From: Planctomycetaceae bacterium
GTDB taxonomy: Bacteria; Planctomycetota; Planctomycetia; Planctomycetales; Planctomycetaceae
Length of the DNA: 32,953 nt
NCBI GenBank assembly: GCA_013813775.1
Contig: JACCRE010000325.1
Location: forward strand, 1-32,953
Direction: 5' to 3'
Both the position numbers and the translations under genes were made by a program. Of the stretch, positions 16,114-25,268 are shown piece by piece. Each line of letters begins with the position of its first letter. Within the stretch, counting starts at the first letter, position 1. The notes under the pieces were generated by a model, which saw nothing but the letters and a program-made list of their open reading frames with translations, had not been told where the DNA came from and searched no databases.

Positions 16114-17250
16114 TCAGCCTTCGAAGATCCCCTTCTTGACCGTGCCTTGCGGCAGGAACGGTCCGCTGAAGATCTCAGCCGGCGGCAGTTCCACAGTCGA
16201 GGTCGTGTAGCCGTCGGTCTCCGGGGTGGCTTGGTTCGGGTCGACTTGATGGCCTGGGTTCAGGAACTGGTCGCCGTCCTGGTCGGTAAAGCTCTTCACG
16301 CTGCCGTCGGCGAAGAGGATGTTGCAAGTCTTCTTCTTGCCGAGGCCGTGCCACGCATACCAGTCGCGAGTGTCTTGCAGCCAGCCGTTCGCGGCGGCCG
16401 TGGCGACGGGCGTTCCAGCCGGCATGAGAACGACGCGATCGGTCTGCCATCGTGCGGGGCCGTCGTTCATGGCCTCGGCGAGGCGAGCCCCGGCCGTCGC
16501 GTATTCTTTGCCGTTTGTATCAATGATTGAGTTCGAAAGGACGGCCTCGGATGCGTCGCCGGGCGCTCCGCAACCGATCCAGGGCACGACTTGAGCCGAC
16601 AGACCGCTGTTCTCAAGCTGGCGCTGACGCAGCGGCCCTGTCGTTCCGCCGAGCCCTTTCAGTCCCGCGAGGGTTTGACCGGCGGCGTTCACCTTCGGTC
16701 CCGACCGGGCCAGATACCAGCTTGCGGCGTAGTTGGAGCCGTAACCTTGCTCGAGAAACGCTTCGGCGAGATACGTCGTTCGTTCCGTGGTACCTGCGCC
16801 GAGGCTGAAGAGCTCCGAGCAATTGCCGGCGTCCAAACGTCCCGGAGGAGTGCCGTCCTTCGTCTCATTGGTGCTGACGACGCCGATCAGGTCGTTGAGC
16901 TTTTCGCTGCCCGCGAGATCCGAGCCGGGGCAGAACATTTCCTGCGGCTTGCCCGCGCCGAGATTCACGATGTCGGCGACCCAGCCCCAGGTGTCCGGGC
17001 AGCCGTCGCGACGAAGGTCGTATGAACCCGTGCAGAAGCGGCCGCTGGGATCATTCGTGGCGAACGTGTGCAACGCGATGCCGAACTGGCGCAGGTTGTT
17101 CTGGCATTGGGCGCGACGGGCCGACTCGCGGGCGGCGAACACCGCCGGGGTCAACAGCGCGATCAGAATCGCGATGATCGTGATGACGACGAGCAGTTCG
17201 ATGAGCGTGAACCCTCGCCTGCCGGAAGTAAGCGTCCGCTGTTTCGTCAT
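16114..17250 (-). CDS. DUF1559 prepilin-like protein
   Basis: The 378-aa product starts with a basic leader and the prepilin cleavage motif [23 protein letters not shown] (residues about 12-34), then [26 protein letters not shown]. This is the conserved beginning of DUF1559 proteins, a family greatly expanded in planctomycetes. The middle is Gly/Thr/Asn-rich and extracellular in character. Near the C-terminus is the family H...DG element followed by SVKSF, but the spacing is H-x13-DG rather than the usual H-x9-DG. The protein is presumably processed by a prepilin peptidase and displayed at or beyond the membrane; its function is unknown. The ATG at 17250 has AGGGG about 10 nt upstream. It is transcribed alone, divergently from the propeller lipoprotein gene, and ends at a good terminator. 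Confidence 0.93.
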   Translation of the reverse strand: MTKQRTLTSGRRGFTLIELLVVITIIAILIALLTPAVFAARESARRAQCQNNLRQFGIALHTFATNDPSGRFCTGSYDLRRDGCPDTWGWVADIVNLGAGKPQEMFCPGSDLAGSEKLNDLIGVVSTNETKDGTPPGRLDAGNCSELFSLGAGTTERTTYLAEAFLEQGYGSNYAASWYLARSGPKVNAAGQTLAGLKGLGGTTGPLRQRQLENSGLSAQVVPWIGCGAPGDASEAVLSNSIIDTNGKEYATAGARLAEAMNDGPARWQTDRVVLMPAGTPVATAAANGWLQDTRDWYAWHGLGKKKTCNILFADGSVKSFTDQDGDQFLNPGHQVDPNQATPETDGYTTSTVELPPAEIFSGPFLPQGTVKKGIFEG

Positions 17251-17492
17251 AATACACCCCTAAAGCAACGAAGAGAATCGCCGAATGACCGAAGGGTCCG
17301 CCGACGCCGGCAAAAGCCTGAGCGACGGAACCCGACGGTTGGAGACGAACCCGTCTCCCGACGAGCGATACTCTAGGGAGATTTATGAAGCGTCCCGAAA
17401 GTCGATGAGAACTTTGTGTGAAGACCGCCGCCCGGAGCCGGAAGACCCGTCCCGACCATTGTCTCGACGACCGGATCGCGTAATTTACCAGT
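17251..17492. promoter_or_regulatory. Divergent promoter region with a small leader hairpin
   Basis: This 242-nt gap holds the promoters of two divergent genes. GGAGACG (17341-17347) and CGTCTCC (17352-17358) form a 7-bp hairpin with a four-base loop; the neighbouring GACGG (17334-17338) could instead pair with CCGTC (17351-17355), so two exclusive folds are possible in the leader of the DUF1559 gene. On the plus strand TTGTCT (17459-17464) and TAATTT (17481-17486), 16 nt apart, are a weak promoter candidate placing the transcript start almost at the ATG at 17493, which lacks a Shine-Dalgarno sequence. I see no known riboswitch core. Confidence 0.3.
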
Positions 17493-18860
17493 ATGAGACA
17501 TCTCAACCGTCCGACGCCTGTTGCCGTCTGTGCTGCCGCAAGCTTGTTGCTGCTTGCCTCTTGCGGAAAGGACGAATCGACCGCGGTTGCGGTGCGAACA
17601 GAGACTCTTCGAGGCCGCGTCAGCGACGACTGGCCCGCAATTCACGGCCCTCATCAGGACAGTTCCTCGTCGGAATCTCGACTCGAATGGTCCTGGCCTC
17701 CCGAGGGACCGCCGTTACTGTGGGAAAAACCGATCGGCAACGGCTACGCCGTCCCTGTTGCGCAAGACGAGCGGCTCGTCGTCTTCCACCGCGTGGGAGA
17801 CCAGGAATGTCTGGAGTGCCTCGATGCCGAGACCGGCGACCAAAGATGGATCACGACGACGGACACGAACTTCCAAAGTCGCCATGAGTACAGCGACGGC
17901 CCCTACGCGACGCCGGCGCTGACCAGCGACAGCGTCGTATCGCTCTCCGCCGAAGGGGTCTTGCGAAAGCATGCGATTGAGACCGGTCAAGAAGCCTGGT
18001 CGCTCCCTCTGGCAAGCGAGTACGAATCAAGAGAAGTCCCGTTTGCGGTGGGGACCAGTCCGCTTATCGATCACGATCTCGTCATCGTGAACATCGGCGG
18101 AACTCGGGGCGCTTCGGGCATCGTTGCGGTTCACCTTGATTCGGGCGTCGTAGCTTGGACCGCAACCGACCACGGAGGCAGTTATGCGACGCCGCGTTCC
18201 GCGACCATTCACGGAGAGGACTACCTCTTTGTTCTCACCGATCGGGCGCTTGTGGCCCTCGGCCCGTCCGACGGCCGCGTCCGTTGGCAAACGCCATTCG
18301 GCCTGAAAGGCGGTCCGGAGCGAGTCACCGCCGTGTCACCACTCGTCGTCGGCGATCTCGTTGTGCTGACCGCCGGTCCCGGTGCCGGCGCGCTGGTCTT
18401 ACAGATCTTACCGAACGACCGGTTCAAAGAACTCTGGCGCGATCGCCGCGCCCTCGACAGCCAATTCAACAACCTGACGACGAACGGTCGCGAACTCTTC
18501 GGATTCACGTCAATGTGGAACGGCAGCGCCGAACTTCGTTGCCTTGATCTTATGACCGGTTCCATCGGATGGGGGCACAAGAGCGAATTGCGACGAGGGT
18601 CTTCATTGTTGGTGGATGGAAAGCTCGTCCTTCTAGGCGAAAACGGCCATCTCGCCGTGTTCGATGCATCACCCGACCCAGCCCGACAATGGTATTTTTC
18701 GCGAAATCCTTTACTGGCCGGCCCGACCTATAGTGCTCCATCGCTTCACCGAGGGCGTCTCTATCTTCGGAACGAGAAGCAACTGCTTTGTCTCAACCTG
18801 CGTCCGTCCCGGGGAACAGTGATGCACGGTGATCCAGCGGATCTCGTCACGCGAGATTGA
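17493..18860 (+). CDS. PQQ-like beta-propeller lipoprotein (BamB-like fold)
   Basis: The 455-aa protein begins with a lipoprotein signal: positive start, hydrophobic core, and a LASC lipobox with the acylated cysteine at residue 24. Six blade motifs of the D-x3-G-x3-W type are visible: ECLDAETGDQRW, HAIETGQEAW, HLDSGVVAW, GPSDGRVRW, LDLMTGSIGW and a degenerate last one. This gives a PQQ/WD40-like propeller similar in fold to BamB, but there is no evidence for a BamB assembly role here. No PQQ dehydrogenase catalytic residues are recognisable. The protein is expected to be membrane-tethered on the periplasmic side. The ATG at 17493 has no clear ribosome-binding site. Its 3' end overlaps that of the convergent VWA gene by 14 nt. 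Confidence 0.88.
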   Translation: MRHLNRPTPVAVCAAASLLLLASCGKDESTAVAVRTETLRGRVSDDWPAIHGPHQDSSSSESRLEWSWPPEGPPLLWEKPIGNGYAVPVAQDERLVVFHRVGDQECLECLDAETGDQRWITTTDTNFQSRHEYSDGPYATPALTSDSVVSLSAEGVLRKHAIETGQEAWSLPLASEYESREVPFAVGTSPLIDHDLVIVNIGGTRGASGIVAVHLDSGVVAWTATDHGGSYATPRSATIHGEDYLFVLTDRALVALGPSDGRVRWQTPFGLKGGPERVTAVSPLVVGDLVVLTAGPGAGALVLQILPNDRFKELWRDRRALDSQFNNLTTNGRELFGFTSMWNGSAELRCLDLMTGSIGWGHKSELRRGSSLLVDGKLVLLGENGHLAVFDASPDPARQWYFSRNPLLAGPTYSAPSLHRGRLYLRNEKQLLCLNLRPSRGTVMHGDPADLVTRD

Positions 18861-21246
18861 CGCGTTTCCGCAGCAGCCATTCGGCCATGAGCAGGCCCAC
18901 GAACAGGCCGAACACGAGCCAGGTGTCCCACAGCGAGATGAGTTCCGTTGTCGTTCGCGTGCGGCGCGGCGGATCGAAGTCGTCGGCGAGATTGCGTGCT
19001 TCGTCGAGTTCATAGGCTCGTCCACCCGGGACCGCGTTCGCCAGATTCTGCTGAAGCGCGGCATCGCGAGTCGCGACCCGACGTTCGGCCGACACGTCGG
19101 CCACGCTGAAACGAGCCTCGTGCGGTTCGCTGGTCACGGGATCGATCACTCTCAAGCGATAATCGCCCGGCCGATAGATCGCCATGCGCGTCTCGAACAC
19201 GCCGGGTCGCGACATCGGCAGCGCGATCGGCGTCGTTTCGCCGTCGCCGGCTCCGCGGCGGATGAGTTCGGCCGTCAGCACGCCGTTCGGAACGTCGGCT
19301 TCCGTCAGGCGATCGAAGTTTCGATCCCAGGCCCGCACCGTAAAGGCGATTTCGTCGTCGGGCTGAAACGGCTCATCGGGCAGCGGATCGATGACGAATC
19401 GCTTGTCGGCTCCGCGGGCATGCCCGAGACCAAGACGATAAATGAGCTGTCCCCAGAACTGACGGTAATACTTCTCGCCGTACTTCCGGCGCAACCGCCA
19501 CGTTTCGTTGAAGCCGAGATAGACGACTTCGCCGCCCGCGGCGCCGTAAGGCCGGCGGGCGATGAGCGGCTGTTTCGTTCGCCCGTCGCTCGTCGTGTCG
19601 GTCGGATGCTCCGCCAGGACGACGGCAGTGCTTTCGACGCGGCGCACCGGTTGATACCAGGGCAGCTCGCCGAGGTTCTGCCATGCGGCGCGGTTTTCCG
19701 CACCGGTCTCGCCCAGCCGCATGAAGTCGAACTGCTCGGCGGCCGGCGTGAGATTGAGACGGAACGAGGCGTCGCGACGTTGAAGTCCGGCGTCGGGAAC
19801 GATCGGCAGCATGTCGGCGAGCGGCGTTTCAGCGAGCGCCTGCGGACCGAATCGAGGTCCGCCGATCACGACGAGTCCGCCGCCGAACTGCGACACGAAC
19901 TCTTTGGTCATTTCGGCGAATCGGCCGGGCAGCGCGCTCGCGGGTACATCGCCGAGAAAGATCACATCGTACTGGAAAAACTCGTCGCGCGGCGGCGGGA
20001 GCGTTTCCAGAAACAGTTCGTTCGTCTTGCGAACCGCGGGATCGCTCGATCGAAGGTAGGTCCGAAATCCGCGCAGTCCCACAAGCCGGTCGCGGTGGAA
20101 GACCTCTTTGACGAACCGCCACTCCCACGTCGGCTCATACTCGACGAACAGCAATCGCAGATAGTCATCGGTCACCGTGACGTTACGCGTCGCGGTGTTG
20201 TTCTCGGCGATCGTTTCACCGGGCAAGACGTCGGCTTCGAGTGCGTAAACGAAGCGCCCTGCTTCTTCAGGAGTCACTGCGAACTCAGCGAGGACGGATG
20301 ATGTTTCGAGTGCGACGTCTTTCGTGCCGACGGTACGAACTTCGGCCGGTCGATCGGCCGGAGCGGCCGTGAGCCGCAGCGTCGCCGTCGAGCCGGTGAG
20401 GCCGTTCTGCCGCACGACCGCCGTGAAGGTGACTCGCTCGGCCTTCTTGACCGTCGGTTCGGCGTCGAGTTCCACCATCAGGTCGGCCGCCGCTGTTCGA
20501 CCCAGCCCGACGGCGAAGATCGGCACGCCGAGTTCCTCGGCGGCGTCGGTCGCCGGGCTGCCCGCGTTCTGCACGAAGTCGCTCAGCACGACGATGCCCG
20601 ATAAATCCTGCGCAGGATACCTGCGGCGCAGACCATCGAGAGCGGAACCGATCGCCGTCGCGGTTCCCGTGGCCGAATACCGCTCTGCGGAAGACTGCGA
20701 TCCTGTGCCCTCTTGAGAACCTCCATTCGTCGTCGCCAGCCGATCGAGATCGAGCGGCCGGACGCCTTCGGGGCGGTCGAACGTGAAAGCTTGCACGCGA
20801 AACTTGTTCGCGAGTCGTTTGGCGAGTCCGTCCGGTTCGACCAAAGCGGCTCGCACGAGATCGGCGCGAGACCGTTCGCCGGTCGAGCCGGTTTCGGAGT
20901 CGTCAACGAGATTCATGCTGTCGGACGCGTCTGCCAACAGCCACAGCAACGGCTTGGGACGATCGGTGTAACTTAGTTCGAGCACTGGTTCGGCGAGTGC
21001 GAGAATCAGCAGCACCAGCGCCGCCGCTCTGAAGGCCGAAAGCGTCAATCCCGCGGCGAAGCCGGTGCGTTGCCTTCGCAGATAGAACCAGCCGGTGACC
21101 AGCGATGCGGCGATGATCGCCAGCACGATCCAGCCCGCCCGTTCGTGTGCCCACGAGGCTCCAAACGTGATCGCCGCGTCATCGATGCGTGTCAGATCGT
21201 CGCGACCTAACAAGCCGCCGATCCAGCGGGTCGCGTGTTCCGTCAC
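18847..21246 (-). CDS. Membrane VWA/glutamine-amidotransferase-like protein
   Basis: The likely start is GTG at 21246, whose bases overlap the stop of the preceding gene (GTGA), so translation is probably coupled. The frame extends upstream to 21333 but only inside that gene. The 799-aa product has two N-terminal membrane helices (about 36-56 and 66-88) and then a von Willebrand-like start with the metal-site DxSxS at residues 106-110 (DASDS). Ig-like or CARDB-like beta segments follow. About 370-490 is a class I glutamine amidotransferase-like fold segment (YDVIFLGDVPASAL, GGGLVVIGG) without an evident catalytic cysteine. A C-terminal membrane helix (about 772-790) ends in basic residues. 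Such proteins usually sit with BatA-like VWA, DUF58 and MoxR genes. Its substrate is unknown. Confidence 0.85.
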   Translation of the reverse strand: MTEHATRWIGGLLGRDDLTRIDDAAITFGASWAHERAGWIVLAIIAASLVTGWFYLRRQRTGFAAGLTLSAFRAAALVLLILALAEPVLELSYTDRPKPLLWLLADASDSMNLVDDSETGSTGERSRADLVRAALVEPDGLAKRLANKFRVQAFTFDRPEGVRPLDLDRLATTNGGSQEGTGSQSSAERYSATGTATAIGSALDGLRRRYPAQDLSGIVVLSDFVQNAGSPATDAAEELGVPIFAVGLGRTAAADLMVELDAEPTVKKAERVTFTAVVRQNGLTGSTATLRLTAAPADRPAEVRTVGTKDVALETSSVLAEFAVTPEEAGRFVYALEADVLPGETIAENNTATRNVTVTDDYLRLLFVEYEPTWEWRFVKEVFHRDRLVGLRGFRTYLRSSDPAVRKTNELFLETLPPPRDEFFQYDVIFLGDVPASALPGRFAEMTKEFVSQFGGGLVVIGGPRFGPQALAETPLADMLPIVPDAGLQRRDASFRLNLTPAAEQFDFMRLGETGAENRAAWQNLGELPWYQPVRRVESTAVVLAEHPTDTTSDGRTKQPLIARRPYGAAGGEVVYLGFNETWRLRRKYGEKYYRQFWGQLIYRLGLGHARGADKRFVIDPLPDEPFQPDDEIAFTVRAWDRNFDRLTEADVPNGVLTAELIRRGAGDGETTPIALPMSRPGVFETRMAIYRPGDYRLRVIDPVTSEPHEARFSVADVSAERRVATRDAALQQNLANAVPGGRAYELDEARNLADDFDPPRRTRTTTELISLWDTWLVFGLFVGLLMAEWLLRKRVNLA

Positions 21247-23888
21247 GTCGCGACCTCCGAAACATCGCGGCGGCCATGTCCGGCGACGAACATCTCGCCC
21301 AGCAGGCACGCCAGCACCGCCGCGATCGCCCACTTCCAGAGCCCCGACCGACCGGTCGGCCCACCTGTCAGCGAGATTGCCTCGTCGGACGCCACGAACT
21401 GGATCTCGGCATCGCCGGCGCGCTCCGCGAGTTGCGGCACCGTCAGACTGCGCAGGTTCGACTCGTCCAGCCGTCCGTTCACGGCGAGAACAGTCCGTTC
21501 GAGCGGTTCACCTTCGGCATCGCCACGAAGTGCCGTGATGTCATAGTGGCCCGCAATCGATGTGTCGCCCAGCCGGACGACGTAACCTCGGCCGGTCGCA
21601 TCGACGGCAAGTGGTTGTCGCTCTCCGTTCGGCGGCATCACCTGATACTCGACGTCGGGCCGGCGCTCCACCGGCAGCGTCACCGCATTTCCCGCGTCGA
21701 ACACGCGCCGCGGGAGGCCGTCCTCGATCAAGGATCGCGTGATCCGGTCGAGCAAGACGATCGCATTCGTCTGCGAAAGCGTGTCCCAATCGGAACTGAT
21801 CCCGGAAGTAAGCAACAGGACGCGGCCGTAACCGAGACGCCGTTCGACGAGGTACGGCAGAGCCGCTCCGGATGCATCGACCTTGCCGAACTTCGCCAGC
21901 ACGCGCGGCTTCGAGCGGGCTGCGAGCGCTTCCGGCGAAAGTGCCTCCGGTCCGGCGGCGTCGGGATTGTCTCCACCGGCGGAACGTGCTTCGCCTTTCC
22001 AGCGGAGCCACGCCGGCGCGACTTCCGCATCCACAGCGGAGCCCGCGGCGATCGCGGCGCGTTCGGCGGTGATTCGCGACGCTTCGTCGGCAACCACGGC
22101 TTGCATCGCGGCGTCCGAAGCATCGGCTCGCACGGCTTGAAAGAAGAAGGGTGCCCCCCACAGGTTCGCGAGCGCCTCGGGCCGTTCCCCGGCGATGTCG
22201 AAATACGAACCGGCCAGCGTCGACGGGTCGAGACGGAACGGTTCGATCGTTGAGGTCGAGACGGCTTGCGAGGGTCGCACTCCGACAGGCTCGGAGTCCA
22301 GCGGTAACGGCAGGATGCCTCTTCCGTTCTGCCAGGCGTTCGTCGTCCACACCGCCGGATCGAAGTTCGCTCCCGCTGCGATCACGAGCGGCCCGCCTTG
22401 CTCGACGAACTGTCTGAGGAGGCGCACCGCGTCTTCCGTCGGACGCTCAACGCCCGCGACGACGACGAGACGCGCATCTTCGAGCTTCTGCTCATTGAGT
22501 TCATCGAGCCTCAAATGCCGAACGGCGACGAGCGGGTCGTAGACGCCTTCGGCAGGTCGCGGCGCGAGGAGTCGTCGCAAGCGATACGTCTCGCCCACGC
22601 GGCCGGCGTCGAGATTCTCATCATCGCCGAACTCGTCGACGAACACGACCGGCACTTCGGTCACGACGGGCACCGCGAGAAATCGGGCGTCATCTCGATC
22701 GAGTCGGTTGGCGACGGTGTCGGCCGTCCGCAGCGACAGCGTCGCCTTTACAAAACGCGGCGTGCCCAGCGGGGCTTCCATATCAATGGCGGCGGTCAGC
22801 ACGACTTCGCGGCTCTGACCGGGGCGCAGATCGATGGATTGACTCGCGACCGCGCTGCCTTCGACGTCGAGCGTGAGATCGATGTCGCTCACCGGCTTAT
22901 CGCCGTCGCAGCGGACGCTCGCGAGAAACGTCGTCGGCACCTCGGGTTCCGCAACCCCGTCCTGTACCGAGAAAGATTCGATCCAGACGTTCGCTCTCTC
23001 GGCATTCGTGTTCGCCTCTCGCACGTGGACGATATGCATCGGCACTCCGACGGTTTTTGCGGCCTCGGCGACGCCGTTCGCGGGCCAGCCGGTCGCCTGC
23101 TGGTCTCCCAGAAAGACGACCCTCTTGCCGGGAATCTCCGGCACGCGACCGGCCGCTTCGGCGGCGAGAGACAGCATGCCGAGCGCCGAGCCGGAGCGGT
23201 CGGTGATATCGATCCGTTCCAGCGCCGCACGCGCGTCATCGGTATGGTGATACGCATCGAGCGTGTAAGAGCGTTCGGGTCCGCACAGCGGCAGCACCGA
23301 AACGCGACTGCCGTTCGGCAGGCCGCTTAATGCGGATTCCGCCCGCTGCTTCGCCGCATCGAGCAGCGTTCCCGCCAGCGAGCGAGAACCCATGCTGCGG
23401 CTGTTGTCGATCACGAAGATCGCATGGACGGGTTCGCGGCTCGAAGAGCGGCCGACGACGATCGTGCTCGACTCTCGCACGGGACTGGCGAAAAGCCCCA
23501 ACAGTCCCACGATGCCTGCCAGCGAAACGGTTGCCCAACTCAAACGCCGCCCGCGCGAACGCGCTAATCCAAGGCCGATCAAGCCTCCGAACAGAGCGCA
23601 GATCGCCAAGGCGATGAGCGTGAGTCTTCCAGGCTGGAGGCCCTGCTCCGAGTAGAACGGGCGGGCCAGCGCGAGTCCGAAGAGCAGCACGGCCGCTGTC
23701 CGCAGCACGAGCAGCAGCAGGTCACGCAGCCGCACTGCCCGCCGGGTCCGCTGCATCGCCTTCCGCAAAAACGCCATCGCCCCCCACTCGACTGTGCGAT
23801 AGCGCCGCCGATTCAGCAGATGAACGACGACGGGTCCAGCCGCCGCAATCAACCCGGCGATGGCGAATGCGGCGTTGGTGAGGGACAT
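21243..23888 (-). CDS. BatA-domain/VWA membrane protein
   Basis: The 881-aa product begins with the BatA N-terminal double-membrane motif: residues 1-30 (A-GPVVVHLLNRRRYR) and EWGAMAFLRKAMQRTRR, then a helix at about 57-78. Two further helices lie at about 88-108 and 117-134. A von Willebrand factor A domain follows with the MIDAS sequence DNSRS at 161-165, where Asp and two Ser would bind a divalent metal. A long periplasmic region includes Ig-like beta segments and a second Rossmann-like part (LRLDELNEQKLEDARLVVVAG), and one membrane helix lies close to the C-terminus (about 851-869). The family is linked to MoxR ATPases, but neither MoxR nor DUF58 is encoded in this window. The start ATG at 23888 matches the family N-terminus exactly. 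Confidence 0.9.
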   Translation of the reverse strand: MSLTNAAFAIAGLIAAAGPVVVHLLNRRRYRTVEWGAMAFLRKAMQRTRRAVRLRDLLLLVLRTAAVLLFGLALARPFYSEQGLQPGRLTLIALAICALFGGLIGLGLARSRGRRLSWATVSLAGIVGLLGLFASPVRESSTIVVGRSSSREPVHAIFVIDNSRSMGSRSLAGTLLDAAKQRAESALSGLPNGSRVSVLPLCGPERSYTLDAYHHTDDARAALERIDITDRSGSALGMLSLAAEAAGRVPEIPGKRVVFLGDQQATGWPANGVAEAAKTVGVPMHIVHVREANTNAERANVWIESFSVQDGVAEPEVPTTFLASVRCDGDKPVSDIDLTLDVEGSAVASQSIDLRPGQSREVVLTAAIDMEAPLGTPRFVKATLSLRTADTVANRLDRDDARFLAVPVVTEVPVVFVDEFGDDENLDAGRVGETYRLRRLLAPRPAEGVYDPLVAVRHLRLDELNEQKLEDARLVVVAGVERPTEDAVRLLRQFVEQGGPLVIAAGANFDPAVWTTNAWQNGRGILPLPLDSEPVGVRPSQAVSTSTIEPFRLDPSTLAGSYFDIAGERPEALANLWGAPFFFQAVRADASDAAMQAVVADEASRITAERAAIAAGSAVDAEVAPAWLRWKGEARSAGGDNPDAAGPEALSPEALAARSKPRVLAKFGKVDASGAALPYLVERRLGYGRVLLLTSGISSDWDTLSQTNAIVLLDRITRSLIEDGLPRRVFDAGNAVTLPVERRPDVEYQVMPPNGERQPLAVDATGRGYVVRLGDTSIAGHYDITALRGDAEGEPLERTVLAVNGRLDESNLRSLTVPQLAERAGDAEIQFVASDEAISLTGGPTGRSGLWKWAIAAVLACLLGEMFVAGHGRRDVSEVAT

Positions 23889-23998
23889 ACGAAAGAAGTG
23901 AGGAGTCAGAAGTCAGGAGACAGAAGTCAGGAGGACGTGGCGAGGGAGCATTCGAAGCCTACCGGCCGCGTCCGGCAGGAACCCGTCCGGGGACACCC
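23889..23998. repeat. Purine-rich spacer with a 14-nt tandem direct repeat
   Basis: The 110-nt gap between two minus-strand genes begins with purine-rich words (GAAAGAAGTGAGGAGTCAG). CAGAAGTCAGGAG occurs twice, at 23907-23919 and 23921-23933, a 13-mer repeated with a period of 14. A degenerate partial copy (GAGGAGTCAG) precedes it. The word GAAGTGAGGAG recurs in the purine block after 32635, which suggests a dispersed family. Confidence 0.65.
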
Positions 23999-25132
23999 CT
24001 ACTCTCTAAGACTCTCTCCCAACCCTTCGATCTTCCCTTCCTGAAGGATCGGGAGGTAGCGATTGGGGATCGCCAGCATGAAACAGGCGACGCTGGTGCC
24101 GTAGAGCTTCGCGGGCTTGCCGTGCAGCCAGCGGTTGCTCGTCCAATGGCCGTCGTCGGGGTCGCCCGGGCGACGGAACTGGCATTCGAGCACTCGTTCG
24201 CGCAGCACCGGATACAGCTCGCGCCAGTCTTTGCCACCGACCTGGTACAACGCCTGGCAAACGTAATAGAGAGTGTACGGGTCGAGTTGTTGCGGCAGTT
24301 GGCCATCGGTGCGGGGATCGGCGCGAAGACCGATCACCTGCTTGCGAAGCTCGTCCATCGTTTTCGCGATTCGCCAGTCGTCGTACTGACCGAACTCTTG
24401 CAAGCAGACGACCCCCGCCGCAGCCATGGCGGTCGTCTCGCGCTGGCCGTCGTAGGTGAAGGTGCCGGGGCCGGTGCGATGACGGGGATCATTCGCATCG
24501 CGCACGCCGTTGGCCGGCTTGTAATGCTCGCGAACGCTCGCGATCGCCAGGCGGACGACCTCGGGCGGCACTTCGAACCCGCTGTCCACGGCGCTGCGAA
24601 TCGCCTTCGCCTGCATGACGACGAGGCTCAGGTCGTGTCCGCGATCGAGCCGTCGGGCCTGATAATCCCAGCCGCCGTCCTTCGCCTGCGTCGCGTAGAT
24701 CAGCTTCAGTCCGCGATCCAGCGTGCCTCCCACGCGGGCGTCGGACGTCATTCCATACGCCTGCCCGAGCACGAAGGCGCTCAGGCCGTGGTTGTACATG
24801 TCCCGCTGCGGATCAGCGGCGTTGAGCAGCCCTGAGGTCTTCGCATTCCGCACGACATAGCCGATCGCGCGTTCGACGTTCTCGCCATACTCGCCGCGGC
24901 CCGGCATGTGCCCGGCCGAGAGGAACGCAAGGGCCCCCGTCGCGACCAGCCCGAGGTCGTTGCTCTCCCAATTGCCTTCGGGGCCCTGATTCCGAGCGAG
25001 CCACGCCAGGCCTTTCTCGAGAGCCGCATCGCCCTGCGGCGTGGTCTCCCATTCTCCTTCGGCCGCAAGCGGGTTCGCATGCAGCAACATGCCGGCGATC
25101 ACCAGCCCGAACAAAACGATACGACCGAGCAT
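23999..25132 (-). CDS. Exported squalene-cyclase/prenyltransferase-repeat protein
   Basis: The start is placed at ATG 25132, giving 377 aa with a signal peptide (MLGRIVLFGLVIAGMLLHA, cleavage near LAAEG). The upstream extension to 25258 has no signal and is unlikely. The body is built of alpha-alpha barrel repeats: GLAWLARNQGPEGNWES near 41-57, GLKLIYATQAKDGGWDYQ near 141-158, AFVLGQAYG, and later FTYDGQ and YYVCQALYQVG. These match the QW-type repeats of the prenyltransferase/squalene oxidase superfamily. The catalytic DxDD motif of class II terpene cyclases is not visible, and a signal peptide is atypical for a cyclase, so I infer a non-enzymatic or unrelated periplasmic role. In planctomycetes such genes commonly accompany BatA/VWA genes, as here. 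Confidence 0.85.
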   Translation of the reverse strand: MLGRIVLFGLVIAGMLLHANPLAAEGEWETTPQGDAALEKGLAWLARNQGPEGNWESNDLGLVATGALAFLSAGHMPGRGEYGENVERAIGYVVRNAKTSGLLNAADPQRDMYNHGLSAFVLGQAYGMTSDARVGGTLDRGLKLIYATQAKDGGWDYQARRLDRGHDLSLVVMQAKAIRSAVDSGFEVPPEVVRLAIASVREHYKPANGVRDANDPRHRTGPGTFTYDGQRETTAMAAAGVVCLQEFGQYDDWRIAKTMDELRKQVIGLRADPRTDGQLPQQLDPYTLYYVCQALYQVGGKDWRELYPVLRERVLECQFRRPGDPDDGHWTSNRWLHGKPAKLYGTSVACFMLAIPNRYLPILQEGKIEGLGESLRE

Positions 25133-25268
25133 GAGCGACTCGCAGGCGGAAACGCGGAAGACTATGATTGTCGCGCGTTTCGACTCGACCGCCAAGTCAC
25201 CGGCAGGCGCAGGGGAACGTTTGCTTGAAGAGCTAGCCTGGAAGAACGGGTGCCGCATCTTTGCGCGA

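Noticed and set aside
15762-16139. 125-aa plus-strand frame after the yhaN-like gene containing CPVCKA
   Set aside because: It starts inside the ATPase gene, becomes Arg-rich, and reads through the terminator and into the DUF1559 gene; the two cysteines alone are no evidence.
17280-17410. Possible cyclic-di-GMP riboswitch in the DUF1559 leader
   Set aside because: The minus-strand leader folds locally, but the conserved GEMM core words (GCAAA and GACGCAAAGC) are absent.
17493-18860. Annotation as BamB
   Set aside because: Only the propeller fold and lipobox are shared; many unrelated planctomycete lipoproteins have the same blades, so no gene symbol was given.
18829-20301. 490-aa open frame antisense to the VWA/amidotransferase-like gene
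   Set aside because: A shadow frame in GC-rich DNA; no recognisable motif and the opposite strand encodes a well-supported protein.
23999-25132. A true squalene/hopene cyclase
   Set aside because: Repeats are present but no DxDD catalytic motif is visible, the length is about half and there is an export signal.
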